NCBI GenBank assembly: GCA_958295785.1
Contig: OY282377.1
Span: 3,970,896 to 4,034,895, forward strand
Direction: 5' to 3'
Source of the DNA: an uncultured Latescibacterota bacterium
GTDB taxonomy: Bacteria; Latescibacterota; UBA2968
Length of the DNA: 64,000 bases
Shown: piece after piece, positions 8,943 to 18,147 of the stretch
How the letters are laid out: each line of letters starts with the position of its first letter
How positions within the stretch are numbered: position 1 is the stretch's first letter
The notes under the pieces: model-generated
Told to the model about the DNA's origin: nothing
The model's input: only the letters and a program-made list of their open reading frames with translations
Database searches by the model: none
Made by a program: the position numbers and the translations under genes

Positions 8943-9541
8943 TTGATACCGAGAATATCGACCAGAGAGATTATTGGGATTGCAGAGCAAACGGCAAAAG
9001 ACTGTGGGTGCAACGACATTCCCATTGATGTTGATTTAATTTTGGACTTGAAAGGCATTTCGCTGATACCCGCCCCGGGAATAGGTGATGATGGATTTTG
9101 TAGCAGGAACTTTGATCGGATATATTACGACCCACTCCAACCGGAGGTGAGAACGAGGTTCACTGTTGCCCACGAATTGGGCAACAGTCTGTTGCACAAG
9201 GATTATCTGCAACAGAATTTCGACCTAAACTGGACAGATTTTTCAGGGTGGCTGAATTTTCTCGATCAGATTGATCCATTTGACGAGCGAGGAATGGAGA
9301 CACAAGCCAATATTTTCGCCTCTCATCTTTTGGTTCCAGAAATCCCGCTTGTGGATGTTTCCGCCAGAGAAATGCCAAAAATTAGGTCTGCTATTAAAAG
9401 GGCAGAAGCGATGGGACTTACAAAGGAGGATATTGAAGACAGGGCCCGGATATGCTTGCAAGAGCAATCGCCCAAGACTTCGAAGTGTCAGCCTCAGCGA
9501 TGTTCTATCGGTTAAAACACAGTGGCGTTCGGTTCGGGTGA
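8943..9541 (+). pseudogene. ImmA/IrrE metallopeptidase, damaged
   Basis: The start is TTG 8943, with GGAGGAG just upstream inside the XRE gene. The family fold is clear: 'RIYYDPLQPEVRTRFTVAHE', the metal motif region 'HELGNSLLH' and 'ETQANIFASHLLVP'. The usual HExxH zinc motif reads HELGN, so the second His is missing. The open frame stops at 9515. From about 9450 another frame encodes the expected C-terminus ('LARAIAQDFEVSASAMFYRL', ending 'KHSGVRFG' at 9541), so there is also a one-base frameshift. Two independent defects argue for decay, though the frameshift alone could be an assembly error. Confidence 0.75.
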
Positions 9542-9645
9542 CATGACAGATAAAAGCATCACTCGTTCGCCAAAATACTGGGACTGTAAAAGCTATCTCC
9601 ATCGGTAAATAGAGGTTTTACTTTTCGCTTTTCCCCATTGCATCC

Positions 9646-12405
9646 ATGAGCCATACCATTGCCATTCGAGGTGCGCGGCAGCACAACCTAAAAAATATCG
9701 ACTTGGACATTCCGCGCAATTGTCTGGTCGTGATCACCGGGCCTTCGGGGTCGGGCAAATCGTCGTTGGCCTTTGATACGATCTACGCCGAAGGGCAACG
9801 CCGTTATGTCGAATCCCTGTCTGCGTATGCGCGGCAATTTCTCGATCTGATGGACAAGCCCGATGCCGACAGCATCGAAGGTCTCTCGCCTGCCGTGGCA
9901 ATTCAACAGCGCGGCCTGCCGCGCACACCGCGTTCAACCGTAGGCACCCTGACGGAAATCTACGACTATTTGCGCCTCTTGTTTGCCCGAATCGGCACGC
10001 CGCATTGTCCAATATGCGGCCAGACCATTGTCCGAGAGACGGTCGCGCAAGTCGTGGATCGCGTGCTCGCGCTGCCCGAAGGCCAACGCCTTCAGGTTCT
10101 CGCGCCTCTGGTTCGCAATGCAAAAGGGGCTCACCTAAGCGTTTTTGATCAGTTGCGAAAAGCGGGCTATCTCAGAGTGCGCGTCGATGGTGCGGTTGTG
10201 TCTCTCGACAGCGACATCGCGCTGGACAAACGCGCAGCGCACAGCATCGATGCGGTTGTCGACCGCTTGGTCGCGCGCGGCAACATGGCCGGGCGCCTCG
10301 CGGATTCGCTCGAAACCGCGCTCGATCTGGCCGATGGTACAGCCACACTCGATATTGTTGACAAAGGGGAATGGACGTTTTCCACGCGCTTTGCCTGCAC
10401 CGAAGGCCACTTTGAAATCGAAGCACTGGAACCGCGTTTGTTCTCTTTCAACAGCCCTTATGGGGCCTGCCCGACCTGCGGTGGGCTTGGGACTGTTTTC
10501 AAAGTCGATCCCGACCTGGTCGTGCCCGATCCGTCAAAATCCATCCTCGAAGGTGCGATTGCGCCCTGGGGTGTCCCCAAAGGCAAACGCCATGCAGCGC
10601 AACTCCAACGCTTGGCCCAAGACCTGTCCTTTCATCTGTCAACGCCTTTTGCAAATTTTTCCAAATCCGTTCAAAGAGCCCTTCTCGCAGGCACGGGAAA
10701 ACAGGGCGATGGCGTCATTCCCGAACTCCAGCGGCAATACGAAGCAGCGGCTTCTGACGATGCGAAAAAAAAGATCGCGCCTTTTATGCGCGGTCAGAGC
10801 TGTCCCGATTGCAAGGGGGCGCGATTGCGCGCAGAGGCCCTGGCCATCACGCTCGCCGATTGTACCATTGCCGACGTTGCCCGCATGCCCATTGAAAAGA
10901 TCGGGCAATTTTTTCAAACGCTCGATTTGCAAAATAACGCCGCTGAGATCGCCGCGCCCCTGATGCGCGAAATCGAAAACCGCCTCGGCTTTCTCGCCGA
11001 TGTCGGCGTGGGGTATCTCGCGCTCAACCGCGGGGCAACAACGCTTTCGGGGGGTGAATTTCAGCGCATCCGTTTGGCGACTCAAATCGGCACGCGCCTG
11101 GTCGGCGTCCTGTACGTGCTCGACGAACCGAGCATTGGCCTGCATCCTCGGGACAACCGCAAACTCATCGACGCGTTCTGCAATTTGCGCGATTTGGGCA
11201 ATTCGGTCATTGTGGTTGAACACGACCGCGAAGCCATGGAAATGGCCGATTATCTCATCGACTTGGGGCCGGGCGCAGGCGAACGCGGCGGGCAAGTAAT
11301 CGCACGGGGTTCGCCCAAAACCGTGATGGCCGATGCAACTTCCCTCACGGGCCATTATCTCTCGGGGCGCAAAGCCATTCCCCCGCCCCCGGATGCGCGT
11401 CAATCGCGTGGGCATCTCTCAATTCGGGGTGCCCGCGGGCACAATTTGCAACGTGTTGATGTCGATATTCCATTGGGCGTCTTTTTGTGCGTCACCGGCG
11501 TATCGGGTTCGGGCAAGAGTTCGCTCATCGATCACACCCTGTATCCCGCGCTTGCCCGGCATTTTCACCGAGCGAATGCCGAGCCCTTGCCCTATCGGGC
11601 GATTGAGGGTATTGAACAGATCGACAAGGTCATTCGCATCAACCAATCGCCCATTGGGCGCACGCCGCGATCCAATGCCGCCACGTACACGGGCCTGTTC
11701 ACAACCATTCGAGACCTCTACGCGCAATTGCCCGAATCCCGCGTGCGCGGTTATGGCGCCGGGCGTTTCAGTTTCAACGTCAAAGGGGGGCGATGCGAAG
11801 CCTGTCAGGGCGATGGCGTGCGCCGCATCGAGATGCACTTTTTGCCCGATGTATTTGTCACTTGCGACACCTGCGCCGGCAGTCGCTACAACCGAGAGAC
11901 CCTCGAAGTCCGGTACAAGGGCAGTTCCATTGCCGATGTCCTAAATATGACGGTTAATCAGGCGCGATCCTTTTTTCGCAATATTCCATCTGCACAGCGA
12001 CACCTCAAATCACTGACCGATGTGGGGCTGGGCTATTTGCGCTTGGGGCAGGCGGCCACCTCATTGTCTGGCGGCGAGGCGCAGCGCGTGAAACTCGCAA
12101 CAGAACTGGCGCGAAGTGCCACGGGTAAGACGCTTTATTTGCTCGACGAACCCACCACGGGCTTGCACTTTGACGACATCCGCGTGCTCATCGAAGTGCT
12201 TGACCGCCTCGTTGACCGCGGCAATACCGTGCTCGTTATCGAGCACAATCTCGACGTGGTCAAACGCGCGGACTGGATCATCGACCTCGGCCCGGATGCG
12301 GGCGAAAACGGCGGCACCATCGTTGCCACGGGCACGCCCGAGGCGCTCACCCGCGTTGCCGCTTCCCACACGGGCCGCTTTCTCAAGAAAATTTTGACGT
12401 CGTAA
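9646..12405 (+). CDS. uvrA: Excinuclease ABC subunit A
   Basis: UvrA is the damage-recognition ATPase of nucleotide excision repair; a UvrA dimer loads UvrB onto lesions. The protein is 919 residues, slightly short of the usual 940-950. It has two ABC modules: P-loops GPSGSGKSS (about 31) and GVSGSGKSS (about 621), and signatures 'LSGGEFQRIRLATQIG' and 'LSGGEAQRVKLATELA', each followed by 'DEP'. Zinc-binding Cys pairs are visible at CPICG, 'CPTCGG', 'CPDCKGARL', 'CEACQGDG' and 'CDTCAGSRYN'. The ATG lacks a strong ribosome-binding site. A terminator follows at 12488. Confidence 0.96.
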   Translation: MSHTIAIRGARQHNLKNIDLDIPRNCLVVITGPSGSGKSSLAFDTIYAEGQRRYVESLSAYARQFLDLMDKPDADSIEGLSPAVAIQQRGLPRTPRSTVGTLTEIYDYLRLLFARIGTPHCPICGQTIVRETVAQVVDRVLALPEGQRLQVLAPLVRNAKGAHLSVFDQLRKAGYLRVRVDGAVVSLDSDIALDKRAAHSIDAVVDRLVARGNMAGRLADSLETALDLADGTATLDIVDKGEWTFSTRFACTEGHFEIEALEPRLFSFNSPYGACPTCGGLGTVFKVDPDLVVPDPSKSILEGAIAPWGVPKGKRHAAQLQRLAQDLSFHLSTPFANFSKSVQRALLAGTGKQGDGVIPELQRQYEAAASDDAKKKIAPFMRGQSCPDCKGARLRAEALAITLADCTIADVARMPIEKIGQFFQTLDLQNNAAEIAAPLMREIENRLGFLADVGVGYLALNRGATTLSGGEFQRIRLATQIGTRLVGVLYVLDEPSIGLHPRDNRKLIDAFCNLRDLGNSVIVVEHDREAMEMADYLIDLGPGAGERGGQVIARGSPKTVMADATSLTGHYLSGRKAIPPPPDARQSRGHLSIRGARGHNLQRVDVDIPLGVFLCVTGVSGSGKSSLIDHTLYPALARHFHRANAEPLPYRAIEGIEQIDKVIRINQSPIGRTPRSNAATYTGLFTTIRDLYAQLPESRVRGYGAGRFSFNVKGGRCEACQGDGVRRIEMHFLPDVFVTCDTCAGSRYNRETLEVRYKGSSIADVLNMTVNQARSFFRNIPSAQRHLKSLTDVGLGYLRLGQAATSLSGGEAQRVKLATELARSATGKTLYLLDEPTTGLHFDDIRVLIEVLDRLVDRGNTVLVIEHNLDVVKRADWIIDLGPDAGENGGTIVATGTPEALTRVAASHTGRFLKKILTS

Positions 12406-12487
12406 AAAAGGAGATGCTCAATACGAGCACCCCCACCAATCAATTCCCCTTCCGTGCGCTATGGTACAGTTTGATGCGTTTCAAGTC

Positions 12488-12526
12488 AAAAAAGTGCCCC
12501 GACAAACATCGTCGAGGCACTTTTTT
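12488..12526. terminator. Bidirectional terminator
   Basis: The hairpin GTGCCCCGAC / GTCGAGGCAC has an A-run before it and a T-run after it. It can end uvrA from the left and the viperin operon from the right. Confidence 0.85.
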
Positions 12527-12542
12527 GCGATGTATCAGGTGC

Positions 12543-13136
12543 TTAACACAATACGGATTTGTGCAAAGCCTCAAGCACCGCTTCAAGTACGGCATCGGGA
12601 TTGAGGTGACTGGTGTCGATCTCAATCGGGTCAAACATCCGGTACGTTCGAAGCACGTCCTTGCGTCGAGCAACATCCACTGCGAGGTTGGTTTCGCTCC
12701 TCATCTTTAACAGGCTCATCCCGCCCACGCATTCGCTTCAGGCGATTTTCCTCATCCACTGTAAGCAGAATGACCACATCCGGTTCTCGGAGTTCAGGTG
12801 GATAACGCCCCTGCCATTCCCGATTAATGTTCAAGTCATCATCCAGCGCGGCGAAGGCAACCGTGCTCGCCCAGTAGCGGTCCATCACGACGTGGCCGGT
12901 TTGCAATGCCACCTCGGCCAGTTCGCTAGCGATGAGATTTGCCGCACGGTAGTAAGCGCGACGTTGCACATGAGGGCGGCAGTCAAAGTGCGAACGGAGG
13001 TCTGCGACAACTCAGGTGCTTTGAGTCGCGGTGGACATGCGAGCAAAGTCGCATCGAGACACTCGGCCAGTTTGGGCACCAGAGTTGACTTGCCCGTTGC
13101 ATCGAGTCCTTCAATGACGATGAATTTACCAGTCAT
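12543..13136 (-). pseudogene. CMPK2/thymidylate-kinase-like, two frameshifts
   Basis: This is a nucleoside-monophosphate kinase of the thymidylate kinase fold. Three frames together give about 195 residues: P-loop 'GLDATGKSTLVPKL', 'TLLACPP', then (frame change near 13010) 'VQRRAYYRAANLIASELAEV', 'VVMDRYWASTVAFA', 'PDVVILLTVDEENRLKRM' and LID region 'RGRDEPV', then (frame change near 12700) 'ETNLAVDVARRKDVLRTYRM'. DRYWxST and the 'PDVVILLTV' block recall vertebrate CMPK2 more than ordinary bacterial Tmk (from memory). The ATG at 13136 overlaps the viperin stop by 11 bases. In the cell it would supply NTP substrate for viperin or process its product. The frameshifts may be sequencing errors, because all motifs survive. 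Confidence 0.75.
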
Positions 13137-14025
13137 ACTGCCCTCCTCTTTTGAGAAAACGTTCAAGGTCAACCTTTACATCCTTCAAAGCTTTCCCAAT
13201 TCCATCCTTCAAAATAGGGCTGCTGTAAGTATGGGCACCTTGCGCGTTATCAAAAAAGCGGCCCGCTGGGTCAATCATGACATAACTTTCCGTCATCATT
13301 TCATTGCTCTCTGGCACGACGATAATACCGTCATTTTCGACAATGCGATTGCGTTGGACGTACGCCTCGAATTGCGCTAGCGCGATCTCGAAATTGGCGA
13401 TATGCGCGTCGTTTTGCCCCTTGACGGGGAGGGCTTGGAGCAACTTCCATCGCTCCGGTTTTGCCGACTTGATGAAGCCGGTAAAATCCTCTTGCCACGT
13501 TTCTGAAGTTACAACCGTGTTGATTTTCAGACGAACCCCTCGTCGCTTTATGGTGCGGATGATGCCCAGATATTCTTCCTCAGTCATGGGGTTCTTTCCG
13601 CCACTGAGTGCGCGACCCAAGCGTTTCAGTTTTTCCGGATCGACGGTGTCAATACTCAGCGCGATCCAGTCCAGACTTTCGTTCAACTCGTCCAGCCATG
13701 AATTGGTGATTTTCGATCCATTCGTAACGATGGAGGTAACCATGCCGCGTTCCTTTGCGCGTTTGATCAAGTTCGGCAACCAAGAGCAAAGCGTGGGTTC
13801 ACCGCCGGCAAAATTGATCTTTTCAAAACCGGCTTGAGCAAGCCGATCCACAATCGAGAGACACTCTTTCTCCGGCAAGTGGCCTTTGGGCAGTTCCATG
13901 TCTCGCTTGACATCTTGAAATGTGGCAAAACAGAACTTGCAGCGCATGTTGCACGGCTCCCAGAGATGGTAGTTGACCGATGGAATTTTCTGCGACTGAT
14001 CTAGGGAATTGGTGGTCATTTTCAT
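13126..14025 (-). CDS. Prokaryotic viperin (radical SAM antiviral enzyme)
   Basis: Viperins convert nucleoside triphosphates into 3'-deoxy-3',4'-didehydro nucleotides that terminate viral RNA synthesis; bacterial members (pVips) defend against phage. The 299-residue protein has the radical SAM motif CNMRCKFC (Cys 25, 29, 32), 'GGEPTLC', 'LSIDTVDPEKLKRLGRA', 'KINTVV', 'ERWKLLQALPVKGQ' and the viperin-type C-terminus 'NEMMTESYVMIDPAGRFFDN'. 'NYHLWEPCNMRC' matches the viperin N-terminal signature. ATG 14025 follows AGAAAGGA. The stop overlaps the start of a CMPK2-like kinase gene. It could be the related MoaA branch, but the tail favours viperin. The nucleotide specificity cannot be read from sequence. 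Confidence 0.88.
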   Translation of the reverse strand: MKMTTNSLDQSQKIPSVNYHLWEPCNMRCKFCFATFQDVKRDMELPKGHLPEKECLSIVDRLAQAGFEKINFAGGEPTLCSWLPNLIKRAKERGMVTSIVTNGSKITNSWLDELNESLDWIALSIDTVDPEKLKRLGRALSGGKNPMTEEEYLGIIRTIKRRGVRLKINTVVTSETWQEDFTGFIKSAKPERWKLLQALPVKGQNDAHIANFEIALAQFEAYVQRNRIVENDGIIVVPESNEMMTESYVMIDPAGRFFDNAQGAHTYSSPILKDGIGKALKDVKVDLERFLKRGGQYDW

Positions 14026-14195
14026 GTTCCTTTCTCCTGTGACAAAGTGATTCAAAAATTGTCTTGAAAGGATGCGCCATAGCACGATCTCAAAGAGATC
14101 AAAAGTGTGACTATTGAGCCACGAAGCGCGGACGCACCAGTTGATAAATGAAATGTTGGCGGGAGGTGTTGTCTAATCAGCACCTACCGATCATT

Positions 14196-14351
14196 TCATT
14201 TTCGTCTCGGCGGGGCATTGGTTCGGCCACCACCGGATGGATTTCCGGTCTTGCTCGGCCAGTTGCCACTTCCACGGCTTTTGCTTTGACCGCCCCGTCG
14301 GGTAGCACTTCTACCGCCACTCCGATTACCACTGGATTTTGCCATTCTCAT
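14196..14351 (-). CDS. Small basic Gly/Ser/Arg-rich protein
   Basis: This short gene has a near-ideal ribosome-binding site (AAAGGAGGTG, seven to eight bases upstream of ATG 14351). The 51-residue product is 'MRMAKSSGNRSGGRSATRRG…GGRTNAPPRRK', strongly basic and low-complexity, and probably disordered. No family is recognised. It sits 44 bp after the 599-residue gene and 170 bp before viperin on the same strand, so it is probably co-transcribed. It may bind nucleic acid. Its composition alone could be chance, but the strong translation signal supports it. Confidence 0.55.
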   Translation of the reverse strand: MRMAKSSGNRSGGRSATRRGGQSKSRGSGNWPSKTGNPSGGGRTNAPPRRK

Positions 14352-14395
14352 CACTCACCTCCTTTCTCGTTGGTATCTATCGCCTCAGGGGGACA

Positions 14396-16195
14396 CTATT
14401 CTTCCCAATTGAGCCGATCATCTTTCTCGCGTGTGCGGTGCAACTCTGTTCTGCGCGTTCGCAACGCGCCCGCTTGATCTATCGGTTTTCCAAGCGTCAA
14501 CAGATGCGCTTGGCGAAGCCACCAAAAGGCTTCAAATAGCGGGCGCCGAGGCGATGCACCGCGTTCTAAATTCGGTTTTCTGCGGTTGAGATGCCGAATT
14601 TGTCTGTGCGCTCGTTTTGCAAATTCTCTGACCGTTTCATCGGGGTCGTTCTTGGAAAGCCAGAACAGGGTTCTGTGCGCTCGTCCGCCGGGATTGACGT
14701 GCAATGCGGTCACTGCCTGCACATAACACCGCCGCCACGGGCGACGCGGTTCAACAAATCCTTCATCTGTATTCTTTGACACGTTGCTTTTCAGCTTGGT
14801 GTCAATTTTTTTTGTTTTGAGCCGGTCAAGACAAAATTTGGCGAACTCCTCGCGCAATTTTTGCAAGTGCGGGTCTCGCTTCAATTCATCCCGAAGATTC
14901 TGCGGATACATGGCGATCCCGATCCACAAAGGAATTTGATTATACGGATGCGGAGGAACTTCTCGCCCAGTTTCAGGCCAAGGACGCAGATCAGATGCGA
15001 CGGCTGGCACGGTCATCTCAGTAAAAGCCAGCAATAAGGACTTCAGGCATTTCCACGGGATCGAAAAAATACACAACACCTCAAAAGCCTTGTCGTAAAA
15101 ATCGGAAACGGGCGTTCCCTTCGAATCCTTACCCGTAAAATCCTCAGGCGTTTCGCGCAATATTTTTCGCAAAATCCCGATGTGCCGAGCGGCACTTTCA
15201 ACGAGCCGATTTCTGAGTTTATTGGAAAGATCAGCTTCCAACCCACCCATACTTTTGTCGTAAATCACCACGGATAACCGCCACCATGCTTTGAGCAGGG
15301 ATGAGGGTTGTGGATGCGACTCTGGCGCGTTCCCATTCAACAGTTCCAAAAACGGCATCAACTCATGTGCAACAACCCGCCATCCATCGCCCAAAGCATG
15401 CAAACGATCCTGACCCAACGCCGCCCCAATATTCACGGCATATCCAATGGCATTCAGGAGTCCGAGAACTTTAGCACCTAAAACATCATCGGAAAATTTG
15501 GAAAACGCTTGCAATAAGGTGTGCAGGCTGATTGTGTCGCAACGTTCAGCATCTGTGCGAAACCGCCAGATCAACCAAAATTCAAGTCCTTTTGGATCCC
15601 TAAAATCATTGCTGGACCAGCCTTGTCGCCGAATCGGGTCTAACAAGTCCAAATCCACGACCTGCGCCAAAGGCACGCCATTGGGAAAGAGAAATGGCAT
15701 CAGATCAAAGAATCGGAAAACAGACGAGTCCCGCAGGTCAGTGAGTTTGTGCCAACCCATACTTTTTGCACAAAACTTCGCATGCGTTTGGAACGCGCCA
15801 ACCCACGAGGGAATATGCCAAGCGTCACCTGATTTTACGAGCCTATCATGGGGCCGAACCACCTCGCTGTAGATCGGTCCAAACCCAAGCAGGAATCCGA
15901 ACAGAAGCACCAAGCGGATTTGCCTGTCTTCCTCGGTTTGATCAGGTTCGCCTAATTTTTCCACAACGCCGGGCAGGACGTGCTCAAAAGAAGCCGTAAA
16001 CGCATCTTTGAATACAGCGTCCCCGTTGGGATCGCCAAAACAGTCTGGACGTTCAAAAACGCGCACCAGCCATGCTTGGTCATCGCGGGAGAAACCCGCG
16101 TCCTGAAGACACTGCACAATAAGGGAAATTTCTTCGGAAGAAGAATCGCGTAACGGAAAAACAAGACCGGAACGGCCATCTTTGGCTTCGCTCAT
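14396..16195 (-). CDS. Unknown 599-residue protein upstream of viperin
   Basis: I do not recognise a family. ATG 16195 follows AAAGGAG, which rejects the 52 extra N-terminal residues of the longer frame. The protein looks soluble and mostly helical, with Trp- and Leu-rich stretches. Near residues 500-555, 'DETVREFAKRAHRQIRHLNR' resembles a HEAT-like helical pair. The C-terminus is Arg-rich. No nuclease, ATPase or TIR motif is visible. Its position as the first gene of the viperin-kinase operon makes it a candidate sensor or accessory factor. That role is inferred from location only. Confidence 0.7.
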   Translation of the reverse strand: MSEAKDGRSGLVFPLRDSSSEEISLIVQCLQDAGFSRDDQAWLVRVFERPDCFGDPNGDAVFKDAFTASFEHVLPGVVEKLGEPDQTEEDRQIRLVLLFGFLLGFGPIYSEVVRPHDRLVKSGDAWHIPSWVGAFQTHAKFCAKSMGWHKLTDLRDSSVFRFFDLMPFLFPNGVPLAQVVDLDLLDPIRRQGWSSNDFRDPKGLEFWLIWRFRTDAERCDTISLHTLLQAFSKFSDDVLGAKVLGLLNAIGYAVNIGAALGQDRLHALGDGWRVVAHELMPFLELLNGNAPESHPQPSSLLKAWWRLSVVIYDKSMGGLEADLSNKLRNRLVESAARHIGILRKILRETPEDFTGKDSKGTPVSDFYDKAFEVLCIFSIPWKCLKSLLLAFTEMTVPAVASDLRPWPETGREVPPHPYNQIPLWIGIAMYPQNLRDELKRDPHLQKLREEFAKFCLDRLKTKKIDTKLKSNVSKNTDEGFVEPRRPWRRCYVQAVTALHVNPGGRAHRTLFWLSKNDPDETVREFAKRAHRQIRHLNRRKPNLERGASPRRPLFEAFWWLRQAHLLTLGKPIDQAGALRTRRTELHRTREKDDRLNWEE

Positions 16196-16454
16196 TCCTA
16201 CTCCTTTGTTAAGCGATACCCTTATCCTTGTGAGGCAATCGGTCAGGATTTGCGGATTATCGAATAAAACCAAAAAATCCATGCATCCTGTTGCAGATTG
16301 TCGAACCCGCAGGATTCCCGACTGAGAATGTCGGGACCGGAAGAGATGCAAAAGGCATCAAAGCAACGAGGTTCTGTGTTCTGCTCTAAAAATTATCTGA
16401 TTTCGGGAAATATGTCAATCCCTTATTTTCAATTTTTTTTGCGTTCAGGACAGC

Positions 16455-16730
16455 CTATTCCCAATACGCCAGCCACTTAAATCCCGTTGGAACGCATTTG
16501 AAGATCTCTTCATCGGTTTGCCGAAGCTCAGCCTTGAAATATGCACAGAAAAACATGAGATAAGGTTCGTAAAGGGTAATGGTGTTGTTAAGCCATGTAT
16601 TTTTCTGAATGGTCTCAATATATTTCTCTTTTACATCAACGGCATTTTTCCAGAGCTCTAACTTCTGTTTGGCAAAGTCATAGTCGGCGCACGTCTTAAG
16701 TTCTACATTAAACTCAAGATTGTCCACCAA
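16455..16730 (-). CDS. Hypothetical protein, possibly 5'-truncated
   Basis: The frame gives 91 residues from GTG 16730: 'VELKTCADYDFAKQKLELWK', then 'EKYIETIQKNTWLNN' and 'LYEPYLMFFCAYFKAE', ending 'CVPTGFKWLAYWE'. Composition looks like a real helical protein. There is no clear ribosome-binding site, and immediately upstream lies repeat-like DNA, so this may be the 3' part of a longer gene. No family is recognised. Confidence 0.4.
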   Translation of the reverse strand: MVDNLEFNVELKTCADYDFAKQKLELWKNAVDVKEKYIETIQKNTWLNNTITLYEPYLMFFCAYFKAELRQTDEEIFKCVPTGFKWLAYWE

Positions 16731-17008
16731 TCCGCGTCATTTGTCTGGATCGCGGATTGTCGCGGATTACGCAGATTGCGCGGATTACCTCCCACCCCTT
16801 CCACCTCCGCTATGTCTTTTCCATCTGCTGCGTCCTTAGCCTATCTTTGGTCAGGCACAGTGTTCAAGGGTTTTCGCGTCATTTCGCGCTTTTCGTAGTT
16901 CTTCTTATTGTCGCGGATTAAGGGATTGCGCGGATTAAATCGCTTCGCATAAGCGCGGCGAATTTGACGGATTTCATTCACAAGTCCTCTACCCCTAACC
17001 TGCACGCT
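16731..17008. repeat. Degenerate GCGGATTA-type repeats
   Basis: The gap is built from variants of the word GCGGATTA and of TTCGCGCTTTTCGTAGTTC. The same words recur at 34395-34470 and 36700-37150, and inside the methyltransferase gene near 31925-32018. I see no gene. Confidence 0.6.
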
Positions 17009-18139
17009 CTATCTATCGATCTCGGGCACGACAATGTCGATGCTACCCAGAATGGCCACGGCATCGGCGAGCAGGGTGCCGGGCATGACCGCGGGCATGG
17101 TGGAGATGTGAGAAAATGACGGGGTTCGCAATTTGAGGCGAAAGGGAATGTCGCTGCCGTCGCTGGCGATGTACATGCCAAAACTGCCGCGCGGGGATTC
17201 CACGCAAAAATAACAGTCGCCTTCGGGCGGGCGAATGCGTCTGGGCACGCGGGCCGCGACAAAGGGCCCGTCGGGCATCGCGCTTGTGGCTTGCTCGACA
17301 ATGCGAATGCTTTGGCGCAATTCCTCCATGCGAACGAGCGTGCGGGCAAAGCAATCGCCCTCTGTTTGGGTGGGCACGTCAAAGTCAAAGCGGTCGTAAA
17401 TGCCATAAGGTTCGGCTTTACGCACGTCATGGGCTACGCCCATCGCGCGCAGGCACGGGCCGGTGATCGCGTATTTTTGAACGAGGTCGGGCGCGAAAAC
17501 GCCCACGCCAATGGTGCGTTCTCGAAAGATGACATTGCCGATGACCAGCTTTTCGAATTCTTTTATCCGATCCCGAAAATAGGTGCAAAAGTTGGCGACC
17601 TGTTCGAGAAAAACATCATCCACATCGAGGCTCACGCCCCCAAATCGCGCGTAGCAATACGTGAGGCGCGACCCCGTGATGCGGTCGAGGATATCGAGGA
17701 TTTTCTCCCGGTCGTCAAAGGCGTAGAGAAACGGGGTGAACGCGCCCAAGTCCATCAGGAACGTGCCCAGCCAAAGCAAGTGGCTCGAAATGCGGTTGAG
17801 TTCATTGCATATTATTCGGATGTACTCGGCGCGTTCAGGCACGTCAATGCCCATCGCGCGCTCAATCGCTTGGCAATAGCCCACATTGTAGATCATGCCG
17901 CCGAGGTAATCCACGCGGCTCGGGTTGGGCAAAAACTGGAGGTAGTCGCGGTTTTCCGCCATTTTCTCGTGCGCCCGATGCCCGTATCCGATAACCGGCT
18001 CTGCGGAAATCACCCGCTCGCCATCCAAGTGCAATTTGATCCGCATGACGCCGTGCGTGGAGGGGTGTTGCGGCCCCATGTTGAGATAATACGTATCTCG
18101 ATTTTGCGGGTCTTGCGCGACCTCAAATCGGCTGTCCAT
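17009..18139 (-). CDS. nuoD: NADH dehydrogenase subunit D
   Basis: NuoD is the 49-kDa subunit of complex I, in the membrane-proximal arm that forms the quinone site with NuoB. The roughly 376-residue product has 'GPQHPSTHGVMRIKLHLDGE', 'GYGHRAHEKMAENRDYLQFL', 'NELNRISSHLLWLGTFLMDL' and the conserved end 'SIDIVVPEIDR'. ATG 18139 lies eight bases after the nuoC stop; GTG 18151, overlapping nuoC by four bases, is an alternative. It is the last nuo gene here, and nuoE-N are not adjacent. Confidence 0.95.
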   Translation of the reverse strand: MDSRFEVAQDPQNRDTYYLNMGPQHPSTHGVMRIKLHLDGERVISAEPVIGYGHRAHEKMAENRDYLQFLPNPSRVDYLGGMIYNVGYCQAIERAMGIDVPERAEYIRIICNELNRISSHLLWLGTFLMDLGAFTPFLYAFDDREKILDILDRITGSRLTYCYARFGGVSLDVDDVFLEQVANFCTYFRDRIKEFEKLVIGNVIFRERTIGVGVFAPDLVQKYAITGPCLRAMGVAHDVRKAEPYGIYDRFDFDVPTQTEGDCFARTLVRMEELRQSIRIVEQATSAMPDGPFVAARVPRRIRPPEGDCYFCVESPRGSFGMYIASDGSDIPFRLKLRTPSFSHISTMPAVMPGTLLADAVAILGSIDIVVPEIDR

Positions 18140-18147
18140 GACGCGCC

